DNA of 6,912 nucleotides from an uncultured Bacilli bacterium (GTDB lineage Bacteria; Bacillota_I; Bacilli_A; RF39; UBA660), in contig CAKPDJ010000061.1 of assembly GCA_934148875.1 (NCBI GenBank), forward strand, positions 1 through 6,912. Direction: 5' to 3'. A program made the translations under genes and the position numbers. The notes beneath the pieces were generated by a model, which was not told the origin of the DNA, ran no database searches, and was given only the letters and a program-made list of their open reading frames with translations. Below are positions 1 through 5,344 of this stretch, piece by piece. Positions within the stretch are counted from its first letter, which is position 1. Every line of letters begins with the position of its first letter.

Positions 1-419
1 GATGATTGGGTATTTAATTCGTTACATGAACATTCTACTAAATAATAGTTTCTATCATTTAATAAATAATCTGATACTTTCTTTAGTGCTTCAGTTGCAT
101 AACCATTATTTTGATAATCATATAGAATTACATACCCAACATTGCAGTAATTGTTCTTTTTATTTATACCATTAACTGAGATATTTCCAATCGGTGTATT
201 ATCTTTTTTTAATTCTATTACCCATTTTTCATATTTAGACTCATCTGCCTCATTTATCCAATTTTTTATACATTCTAATTCTTCTTGTTTAGTTAAATCT
301 GGAAATTGAATAAAAGTTGCTAATCTACTATCATGAATTATTTCATACTGTATATCTATGTCTGTTTCTTTAAATCTTCTTATAGTTAATCTTTCAGTTT
401 CTAACGTTGGACTAAGCAT
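1..419 (-). CDS. GNAT family N-acetyltransferase, RimJ/RimL-like (C-terminus off the left edge)
   Basis: Partial gene: the start is inside the window and the C-terminal part lies beyond base 1. The frame opens with MLSPTLETERLTIRRF, the typical beginning of RimJ/RimL-type (Acetyltransf_3) GNAT enzymes, which move an acetyl group from acetyl-CoA to protein N-termini or small amines in the cytoplasm. Further on come KWVIELKKDNTPIGNISV (the central beta strands), NVGYVILYDYQNNGYATEAL (motif A, with Q-N-N-G-Y-A as the pyrophosphate-binding loop) and an ELNTQS segment matching the N-x-x-S region that precedes the last helix. The ATG is preceded 8 nt upstream by GAGG (428-431), and the upstream GNAT gene ends 21 nt away, so it is the last visible member of the operon. 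The substrate cannot be deduced. Confidence 0.88.
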   Translation of the reverse strand, partial: MLSPTLETERLTIRRFKETDIDIQYEIIHDSRLATFIQFPDLTKQEELECIKNWINEADESKYEKWVIELKKDNTPIGNISVNGINKKNNYCNVGYVILYDYQNNGYATEALKKVSDYLLNDRNYYLVECSCNELNTQS

Positions 420-440
420 AAATATTACCTCATTTTAATA

Positions 441-1043
441 TTATTTTTTTAATCTTACAGTATCTTTTATAATTAATGGTTCATATATATCAGAATATTT
501 TTCTATAGCTTCATCAACATTAATAACGTAATCTTGAACAGTACAGTGAGCATAGATATCATCATAATATTCTCTAATTAACTTTCCACCTAATGCTTGC
601 ATTGTTTTTGCTGATGCTGGATTATTTTTATCACAATCCATTAATACTTCTGATATACCATGTTCTTTACAGCATAATAAGCCTAAGTATAGATTTACTT
701 TATTGTATCCTTTTTTTCTTTCTGTAGGTCTAATACTATAACCTATATGACCACCAAATTTTTTTAGGTTTTCATTTAAAGCTAATCTAATATTTATCAT
801 GCCAACAATTTTATTATCACTTTCCCTTACAAGGAAATAAGTTTCTGCTGGTACTTTTTCTTCATTTGGAATTATATTTCTATCTTCTTCTAATTTTTCT
901 AACCATTTATCATAATTATCTAAATATTTATGTAGACCGCCAGTTCCATTTATATCAGAGTTATATTCATAAAATTCATTTATATATTCTAATGCCTCTT
1001 GTTCATACTCTTTTGATGGTTTTACGTGTTTTAATTTTTCCAT
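441..1043 (-). CDS. GNAT family N-acetyltransferase, COG3981-like
   Basis: A 200-residue predicted acetyl-CoA-dependent acyltransferase. Residues 66-90 (AETYFLVRESDNKIVGMINIRL) form the beta2-beta4 meander, and residues 98-114 (GGHIGYSIRPTERKKGYN) are motif A. A second core block, MDCDKNNPASAKTMQALGG, spans about 135-153. The GGHIGYSIRPTER wording is characteristic of the predicted acetyltransferase group COG3981. The acetyl-CoA loop reads R-K-K-G-Y-N, with Asn where most GNATs have Gly or Ala; from memory GYNK-type loops occur in a branch of this family, so this need not mean inactivity. The ATG has AAGGAAG (1051-1057) inside the 3' end of the methyltransferase gene, and only 4 nt separate the two genes, so translation is probably coupled. 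Substrate unknown. Confidence 0.9.
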   Translation of the reverse strand: MEKLKHVKPSKEYEQEALEYINEFYEYNSDINGTGGLHKYLDNYDKWLEKLEEDRNIIPNEEKVPAETYFLVRESDNKIVGMINIRLALNENLKKFGGHIGYSIRPTERKKGYNKVNLYLGLLCCKEHGISEVLMDCDKNNPASAKTMQALGGKLIREYYDDIYAHCTVQDYVINVDEAIEKYSDIYEPLIIKDTVRLKK

Positions 1044-1047
1044 ATTT

Positions 1048-1674
1048 TCACTTCCTTACTTTATAAACAAATTCCCATTTATTTTTTTGTTTACCAAATC
1101 TATCACTTTCCTTTTCCGCAAGAGTAATTTTATCAAAATCAATAAAATATTTATCAAATGATTTATCATCAAAAAGTCTTACTGTTCTACCATTACTATC
1201 ATAATAATTATCTTCTAATTTAATAATATGGTCTTTTATAAATTCATATGCTTTGGTTGAGTTGACACTACCTATAAATATACCATTAGGCTTTAGAATT
1301 CTTTTTATTTCACTTAGTAAATTTTTAGTATTTTCATCACTTAAAAAATGTATTGATAAGTTAGCAAATACTATATCAAATTCATTATCTTTATAGTCTA
1401 ATGGTTTATTCATATCTTGTATCTTTGTTTTAATATTTTTATTCTTTTCATTTAAAATTTCTAGTGCTTTTGATGAAATATCACATGATGATACATTATA
1501 ACCTAAACTATAAAAGTAAGAAGAATATTGCCCTACACCACAACCTAAATCTAGTAAGTTACCAGTTTTAGGTAAATACTTCATATAATCAAATATCCAG
1601 TTATCCTCTATATTATTTAAATCATCTTCTTTTATATGCTTTTCCCAGTAAATATTATCCCAGTAATTATTCAT
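1048..1674 (-). CDS. Class I SAM-dependent methyltransferase
   Basis: A 208-residue Rossmann-fold methyltransferase of the Methyltransf_11/25 type. Motif I is LLDLGCGVGQY at residues 40-50 (the SAM-binding glycine loop). The acidic residue closing beta2 is in SSCDIS (62-67). Motif II is NEFDIVFANLSIHFL at about 97-111, and the post-motif helix and strand are EIKRILKPNGIFIGSV at about 122-137. This family methylates small molecules, quinones, tRNA bases or protein residues, and nothing visible selects a substrate. An N-terminal WDNIYWEKHI segment resembles the start of tellurite/thiol-type methyltransferases (TehB-like), but that is only a hint. AAGGAG (1683-1688) sits 8 nt before the ATG. It is the only non-GNAT gene visible in the acetyltransferase operon, which suggests a tailoring or detoxifying set rather than a housekeeping pathway. 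It ends in TGA, so TGA is a stop in this organism. Confidence 0.9.
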   Translation of the reverse strand: MNNYWDNIYWEKHIKEDDLNNIEDNWIFDYMKYLPKTGNLLDLGCGVGQYSSYFYSLGYNVSSCDISSKALEILNEKNKNIKTKIQDMNKPLDYKDNEFDIVFANLSIHFLSDENTKNLLSEIKRILKPNGIFIGSVNSTKAYEFIKDHIIKLEDNYYDSNGRTVRLFDDKSFDKYFIDFDKITLAEKESDRFGKQKNKWEFVYKVRK

Positions 1675-1689
1675 TGTTTCTACTCCTTA

Positions 1690-2163
1690 TTATTTTATTT
1701 TCATTGAATAAGCTATATTTTTTAACTGAAAACCAAACTTTTCATATAGCTTAATTGCATTTAAGTTTTCTTCATTTACAGTTAAATATAAATCTGTACA
1801 ATCATTTTCTTTAGCAAACTCTTTTATATATTCTAAGATTTTAGTTCCTATACCTTTTCCTCTTAAGTTTTCATCTACACAAATCACATCAATATTTAAT
1901 TGCTTTCTATCACGAAAACCTTTCTGATTACTTTTTTCTCTTATATTAAAGGTAATAAATCCTATCACCTTATCATTTAATCTTGCTACTAATATTTCTT
2001 TTTGGTTGATTAAATCTTCTAGTCTTTCTTTTGACATCATATCATCACATTTAATAAATAAATCATTTCGCCATTTTACATGTAAATTATGTACTTGAAC
2101 AGCTAATTCATTTATTTTATCTTGATCATCTATGTTTGGGATTTCTATTATTAAATCGTTCAT
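1690..2163 (-). CDS. GNAT family N-acetyltransferase, compact single domain
   Basis: A 157-residue protein with the complete GNAT core and little else. Residues 57-73 (ILVARLNDKVIGFITFN) are the central strands. Residues 91-107 (IDVICVDENLRGKGIGTKI) are motif A, with the canonical R-G-K-G-I-G acetyl-CoA pyrophosphate loop. Residues 126-146 (LYLTVNEENLNAIKLYEKFGF) are motif B with the usual N-x-x-A-x-x-L-Y-E-K-x-G-F ending. This is the pattern of an intact, active enzyme of the RimI/PhnO-like broad group; the substrate could be a protein N-terminus, an amino acid or an amine drug. A strong AAGGAGA (2171-2177) precedes the ATG by 7 nt. Its stop codon lies 15 nt before the methyltransferase start, and that gene's Shine-Dalgarno begins almost at the stop. 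Confidence 0.92.
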   Translation of the reverse strand: MNDLIIEIPNIDDQDKINELAVQVHNLHVKWRNDLFIKCDDMMSKERLEDLINQKEILVARLNDKVIGFITFNIREKSNQKGFRDRKQLNIDVICVDENLRGKGIGTKILEYIKEFAKENDCTDLYLTVNEENLNAIKLYEKFGFQLKNIAYSMKIK

Positions 2164-2202
2164 TTTCTCATCTCCTTTTTATTTAATACTGTTTTCCTTA
2201 TA

Positions 2203-3165
2203 TTATTTTTCATAGTTAATGACATCTTTTTCATTTATTTCTTTTAACTTTACCATTACATAATGAAATTCCTTTTCATAATCATGAACAAAACCTAATT
2301 TTTCATACAATTTACCAACCGGATTTTGCTTAAAATATTGAAGATGTAAATCTTGTCCTTTATGAAGTTTTATAATATCTGTTAAAATTTGAGTTCCTAT
2401 GCCTTTTCCTTGATATTTTGGAATAATACAAATATTTCCAATTTCATAACTTCCATCTTCTAATGTTTTTCCATTATAGAATCCAATATCTTTTCCATTT
2501 AATTGAATAATATATAAGTTATTTTTTTCTGTTTCAATAAATTGATTATATAAGTTTCTCTGTAATTCTTCATTCCAAGTTCCAAAACATTCTTCTACAT
2601 ATTTTTGATATACTTCTTTTTTTACTTGATAAACAAATTCATAATCATTTGGTGTATATTGTATTAATTTAGGTTTATTATATACCATATGAATATCTTC
2701 ATCAGTTTTACCAGTACCTACTGCTACAAAACCTACTTTTTCATAGCAATGAATTGCTTTAGGATTAGTTTTATAAACATTTAATTCAAAGCCATCTAAA
2801 TTTAGTATATCATAACCATAATCCATAATAGCTTTCATAGCTTCTTGACCATAATGATGATTTTGCTTATTGCGTGTAATAGTAATTCCAATTTCACCTA
2901 TTCCATTAACAATATGCATAATTTCTATATTACCTATAAATTCACTTGTCGTTTTTTCTATCATAGTAAATATATTAGCCTTTTCTTCCAATTTCATTTT
3001 TACCCATTCAAGCTCTTGTTCATATGTATATTGTTTTAATTTGTGACTAATGCCTTTTTGCACTTCGGGATCATTAACCATTTTTAAATAATCATTTATC
3101 AGTAGTTCATTTACTTGAATATAATAAATATTTTCACTTTCAAATATTATCTTAAAATTACTCAC
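2203..3165 (-). CDS. Tandem two-domain GNAT acetyltransferase (fusion)
   Basis: A 320-residue protein carrying two complete but unlike GNAT domains. Domain 1 (about 5-165) is RimJ/RimL-like: EFIGNIEIMHI (75-85), EIGITITRNKQNHHYGQEAM (91-110) as motif A, and KTNPKAIHCYEKVGF (132-146) as motif B. Domain 2 (about 168-307) has LNGKDIGFYNG (222-232), IGNICIIPKYQGKGIGTQIL (242-261) with a canonical Q-G-K-G-I-G loop, and NPVGKLYEKLGF (281-292). The domain 1 loop (N-H-H-Y-G-Q) is less canonical than that of domain 2, so the two may differ in activity. The start is GTG: an ATG two bases upstream is followed at once by TGA in its own frame, while GGGAGG (3171-3176) is spaced 5 nt from the GTG. The twin domain could arise from fusion of two neighbouring operon genes. 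Substrates unknown. Confidence 0.9.
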   Translation of the reverse strand: MSNFKIIFESENIYYIQVNELLINDYLKMVNDPEVQKGISHKLKQYTYEQELEWVKMKLEEKANIFTMIEKTTSEFIGNIEIMHIVNGIGEIGITITRNKQNHHYGQEAMKAIMDYGYDILNLDGFELNVYKTNPKAIHCYEKVGFVAVGTGKTDEDIHMVYNKPKLIQYTPNDYEFVYQVKKEVYQKYVEECFGTWNEELQRNLYNQFIETEKNNLYIIQLNGKDIGFYNGKTLEDGSYEIGNICIIPKYQGKGIGTQILTDIIKLHKGQDLHLQYFKQNPVGKLYEKLGFVHDYEKEFHYVMVKLKEINEKDVINYEK

Positions 3166-3170
3166 ATTAT

Positions 3171-3178
3171 CCTCCCTA
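3171..3178 (-). promoter_or_regulatory. Shine-Dalgarno overlapping the preceding stop codon
   Basis: On the minus strand the bases read TAGGGAGG: the TAG stop of the upstream GNAT gene (3176-3178) supplies the first G of the GGGAGG ribosome binding site for the downstream GTG start at 3163-3165. It decides the GTG start of the tandem GNAT gene and implies that terminating ribosomes may re-initiate there. Confidence 0.8.
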
Positions 3179-3982
3179 TTTTTTTATACAAGAAAAATTT
3201 ATTAAAATATCCTCAGTTACATATCCAACATTTTTATAAGCCTTATTTGAAGGAATATATTTATAGCCTGTATATAAAGACACATGATTTCCTTCAGATA
3301 AAATTTTATTTGTAAGGACATAAATTAAATTTGCTGCATATCCTTTTCCTCTTTCTTCAGGTAAAGTATATACACCAGCAATTTTGGCATTTCCAGCAAG
3401 TATTCGATAAAATGCTTGAGCAACAATTTCTCCTTTATTATTTTTCCAAACATGATATGTTCCCGTGTTTAATCTTTCTTCTACACTATCTTTTGCTTCT
3501 TCAAGAGATAATTCTTTTGTATCAGATATTTCTCTAGATTCATTATAAATATAATTAGTTAAAATATCTTTATCATCTTCAGTGGCTAAATCACATCTTC
3601 CATCTACCTTTTTAGGTTTAACTGTTTGGTTACATACTAAATAGCCCATTTCAAAATAGTATTCACCTAAAAATTTATAATTATCTTTTTTGAGTAAATC
3701 ATATAATTCCTTTTTACAGGTAAATCTGGTATCAACATCTAATCTATATAAATCAATTGCTTCTTCTACTTCTTTTAGTAATGAACTATCAAAATTGTCT
3801 TTTGTCCATATCCATGTTGGCCATTTAATATCACCACGACATAAAATGTAATTTTCTTCATCACTATATAATTCTAGTGTTTCACTTTCTAAATTTTGAA
3901 GTATTCGAAAAAACTTATATTTATCTTTTTGAAATTCATAACTATTAAATATTTTATTATCTGGTTTAATCTTTTTTATCAT
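3176..3982 (-). CDS. GNAT family N-acetyltransferase with N-terminal extension, COG3393-like
   Basis: A 268-residue protein with the catalytic GNAT fold in its C-terminal half. Residues 1-125 form a separate N-terminal region, WPTWIWTKDNF at 54-64 being its most distinctive stretch, that may be a degenerate GNAT-like half. The active half shows HVWKNNKGEIVAQAFYR (177-193), KIAGVYTLPEERGKGYAANL (200-219) as motif A with R-G-K-G-Y-A, and LYTGYKYIPSNKAYKNVGY (236-254) as motif B. GVYTxPEERGKGYA followed by LYT...NPxSNKxYxxxGY is the signature I associate with the predicted acetyltransferase group COG3393. The ATG is preceded by a near-perfect AGGAGGAG (3988-3995) that contains the last bases of the upstream gene's stop codon. 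Substrate unknown. Confidence 0.9.
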   Translation of the reverse strand: MIKKIKPDNKIFNSYEFQKDKYKFFRILQNLESETLELYSDEENYILCRGDIKWPTWIWTKDNFDSSLLKEVEEAIDLYRLDVDTRFTCKKELYDLLKKDNYKFLGEYYFEMGYLVCNQTVKPKKVDGRCDLATEDDKDILTNYIYNESREISDTKELSLEEAKDSVEERLNTGTYHVWKNNKGEIVAQAFYRILAGNAKIAGVYTLPEERGKGYAANLIYVLTNKILSEGNHVSLYTGYKYIPSNKAYKNVGYVTEDILINFSCIKK

Positions 3983-3987
3983 TTTAT

Positions 3988-3996
3988 CTCCTCCTA
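3988..3996 (-). promoter_or_regulatory. Strong Shine-Dalgarno embedded in the upstream stop codon
   Basis: The minus strand reads TAGGAGGAG: TAG (3994-3996) ends the first GNAT gene, and AGGAGGAG (3988-3995) lies 5 nt before the ATG of the second. This is the second junction in the operon built this way, which supports tight translational coupling. Confidence 0.8.
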
Positions 3997-4518
3997 TACT
4001 TTTTTAAAATAATAAATGTTTTCAATTAAATCTTTTCCACCTATATTTCTAGGCTTTGAGTCTATCAATTTTCCACCCATGTGTTTATAAAATTCATTGT
4101 TAGGATTCTCTTTTATGCAATAAACAATCATATCAAAATAATTCATTTTCTTTAACTCTTTTATGGCTGTTTCAAACATTATTTTGCCTAATCCTTTTTT
4201 CTTTGCTTTATTTAGTAAGTAAATACTACATAATTCTCCAGAACTTTTGTATTTTTCTTCTCTAGCTTTACATATACTAAACATACCAACTGGTTCATTA
4301 TTTAACTTTAATAAAAATCTTTTATAATCAGGTTCAATAATTTTTGTTTGCTGGAACTTACTTCTTAATCTTTCTACATTAGCATCTAATTCATTTAATA
4401 TTTTGTCTAGAAATTCATCTGGCACAATACCTCTGTATGTTTCATTCCATGAGATAGTATTTACATACATATAATCATATAAGCTTTTTTCATTTATTTC
4501 CTCAATACTATAGTTCAT
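3994..4518 (-). CDS. GNAT family N-acetyltransferase, first gene of the acetyltransferase operon
   Basis: A 174-residue acetyl-CoA-dependent acyltransferase. The N-terminal region SWNETYRGIVPDEFLDKIL (23-41) is a recognisable signature of a GNAT group common in low-GC Gram-positives, where W-x-x-T-Y-x-G-I-x-P-x-x-F-L precedes the core. RFLLKLNNEPVGMFSI (67-82) is the central meander. GELCSIYLLNKAKKKGLGKIMF (94-115) is motif A, with K-K-K-G-L-G as the cofactor loop. IVYCIKENPNNEFYKHMGGKLI (131-152) is motif B with N-x-x-x-x-F-Y-x-x-M-G-G. AGGAGA (4527-4532) lies 8 nt before the ATG. The gene stands directly behind a structured leader and terminator, so its expression, and that of the six genes after it, is probably gated by attenuation. 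Substrate unknown. Confidence 0.92.
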   Translation of the reverse strand: MNYSIEEINEKSLYDYMYVNTISWNETYRGIVPDEFLDKILNELDANVERLRSKFQQTKIIEPDYKRFLLKLNNEPVGMFSICKAREEKYKSSGELCSIYLLNKAKKKGLGKIMFETAIKELKKMNYFDMIVYCIKENPNNEFYKHMGGKLIDSKPRNIGGKDLIENIYYFKKV

Positions 4519-4541
4519 CGTTACACTCTCCTATTTTTTTA

Positions 4542-4550
4542 ATTATAACA
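4542..4550 (-). promoter_or_regulatory. Possible extended -10 promoter for the GNAT operon
   Basis: The minus strand reads TGTTATAAT, an exact extended -10 (TG-N-TATAAT), placed about 10 nt upstream of the AGGAGA of the first GNAT gene and just after the leader's U-run. No good -35 lies 16-18 nt upstream (the position holds CCTTTT). A chance match is possible in such AT-rich DNA. If real, it would give a basal transcript with a very short 5' UTR that bypasses the attenuator. Confidence 0.45.
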
Positions 4551-4563
4551 TATTTTTAAATGG

Positions 4564-4606
4564 AAAAAGGCACAGAACCACTAATAACTATTAGTGACTC
4601 CGTACC
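4564..4606 (-). terminator. Intrinsic terminator closing leader copy 1
   Basis: The arms at 4590-4606 and 4569-4585 form a 17-base-pair stem with no mismatch (several G-U pairs) around a 4-nt AGUU loop, followed by UUUUU (4564-4568). The 5' arm contains the block GGAGUCAC, which is shared with the other leader's terminator. The terminator stands between the leader domain and the ribosome binding site of the first GNAT gene, so it can act as an attenuator. It could alternatively be read as the plain 3' terminator of the unknown gene upstream. Confidence 0.85.
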
Positions 4607-4665
4607 TTAGACGTGTAAGAAATAATCCCTGTGTAGCTCACAATATTTGCTTATACACACTCACT
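4564..4665 (-). ncRNA. Structured leader RNA, copy 1 (putative riboswitch-like attenuator of the GNAT operon)
   Basis: A 102-nt element that begins on the base after the TAA stop of the unknown gene. In order: AGUGAG (4660-4665); a helix UGUGU/ACACA (4655-4659 with 4630-4634) interrupted by an unpaired AUA (4652-4654) and capped by AGC/GCU with an 11-nt loop ending UAUUGUGA; GGG (4627-4629); CUUACAC (4613-4619); and the terminator. GUGAG can pair with CUUAC to close the domain. The loop GUGU/UGUG region can pair with CACG downstream as a pseudoknot. The same blocks occur in the same order upstream of the unknown gene (leader copy 2), where the main helix has a different sequence but still pairs. 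No T-box GGUGGNACC sequence and no riboswitch consensus that I know is present. No clear promoter of its own is visible. Confidence 0.72.
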
Positions 4666-5283
4666 TTATTCTTCTTTTAATTTAATATTGCCTGGTAAAT
4701 TTTCTAATCTTTTTAATTTTAGTTTTGCTTCTGTTTTACCATTTTCAATTTGATATATTTTTAATAAATAAGATGCTAAATATAGGGCTTGTTCTCCATA
4801 ATTTAATTCAGTTATATCTTTATCATAAATACTAGAAATTAATTTTTTATTAGATTTACTATAATCTATCATAGATATAGCTCTTTCTATATATAAATGA
4901 AATGGTTTTAAACCTATTTCCAAATCATCTCTAGCTATCCATAGATAAAAACTTGAGTAAGCATCATTTAGATCTGATACTAATTTATTATATCTTTCAA
5001 TATCTTCATCTCTTATGATTTCATTTAGATTTTCGCATACACTTAAAATTACTTTCCCATATAAATATGTTCCTAATTCATCCATTGGATATCCTAATTT
5101 TTCTAATAATGATAAAATTTGAATACTAATTTTCTCAAAACTTTTTAAATCTTCAATAGGTTCTTTCTTACTTTTTTCATACAATGTTTTTTCATAGTTA
5201 GTTAACCACATTGCATAACTAGTACCATAAAGAAACATTTTTTTATTTTCTTCATGAGAACATTTCTTTAAATCCTTAATCAC
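4666..5283 (-). CDS. Hypothetical protein of unknown function, leader-controlled
   Basis: A 205-residue protein that I do not recognise. It is rich in predicted helix, charged, and has no signal peptide or membrane segment, so it is probably cytoplasmic. The stretch LEKLGYPMDELGTYLYGKVI (60-79) faintly resembles the L-G-x-P-x-x-x-x-G-x-x-Y-L-x-x-A-I helix pattern of Spo0A-type C-terminal DNA-binding domains, but the rest does not support that strongly. I chose the GTG at 5281-5283 as start because AAAGGAG (5290-5296) lies 6 nt upstream. A longer reading from a GTG at 5322 would begin inside the terminator stem and translate the U-run as Phe residues, which is implausible. The gene sits alone between the two leader copies. 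Its stop codon directly abuts leader copy 1, so both are probably co-transcribed. A regulatory or adaptor role is only a guess. Confidence 0.75.
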   Translation of the reverse strand: MIKDLKKCSHEENKKMFLYGTSYAMWLTNYEKTLYEKSKKEPIEDLKSFEKISIQILSLLEKLGYPMDELGTYLYGKVILSVCENLNEIIRDEDIERYNKLVSDLNDAYSSFYLWIARDDLEIGLKPFHLYIERAISMIDYSKSNKKLISSIYDKDITELNYGEQALYLASYLLKIYQIENGKTEAKLKLKRLENLPGNIKLKEE

Positions 5284-5289
5284 TGTAAT

Positions 5290-5296
5290 CTCCTTT
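5290..5296 (-). promoter_or_regulatory. Ribosome binding site fixing the start of the unknown gene
   Basis: AAAGGAG on the minus strand, 6 nt before the GTG at 5281-5283. It lies downstream of the terminator U-run, so translation can occur only when transcription reads through. It argues against the upstream in-frame GTG at 5320-5322, which lies in the terminator stem. Confidence 0.82.
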
Positions 5297-5310
5297 CCTA
5301 CTCGAGGGAC

Positions 5311-5344
5311 AAAAAAAGCCACGAGTAAATCTTATTCGTGACTC
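5311..5344 (-). terminator. Intrinsic terminator closing leader copy 2
   Basis: The arms GAGUCACGA (5336-5344) and UCGUGGCUU (5316-5324) form 9 base pairs around an 11-nt loop and run straight into seven U residues (5311-5317; the last two pairs use the first of these). It sits between the leader domain and the Shine-Dalgarno of the unknown gene, about 75 nt after the predicted transcription start, which is the layout of a transcription attenuator. Confidence 0.85.

Noticed and set aside
866..1066. Plus-strand open frames, for example 866-1066, 2845-3039, 3115-3315, 3331-3537, 6023-6319 and 6658-6858.
   Set aside because: They lie antisense to well-supported GNAT or ligA genes and encode low-complexity Leu/Ile/Tyr/Phe-rich strings typical of the reverse of AT-rich genes. 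None has a ribosome binding site that I can support.
1048..1674. rRNA methyltransferase (Erm-like) controlled by the leader.
   Set aside because: The motifs fit a generic Methyltransf_11/25 fold and not the Erm/KsgA family (no N-terminal Q-N-F motif or N-L-P-Y motif), so a ribosome resistance role is not supported.
1..4518. GNAT genes as TacT-type toxins of toxin-antitoxin pairs.
   Set aside because: No small ribbon-helix-helix antitoxin gene is visible beside any of them, and the gaps between genes (4-39 nt) are too short to encode one.
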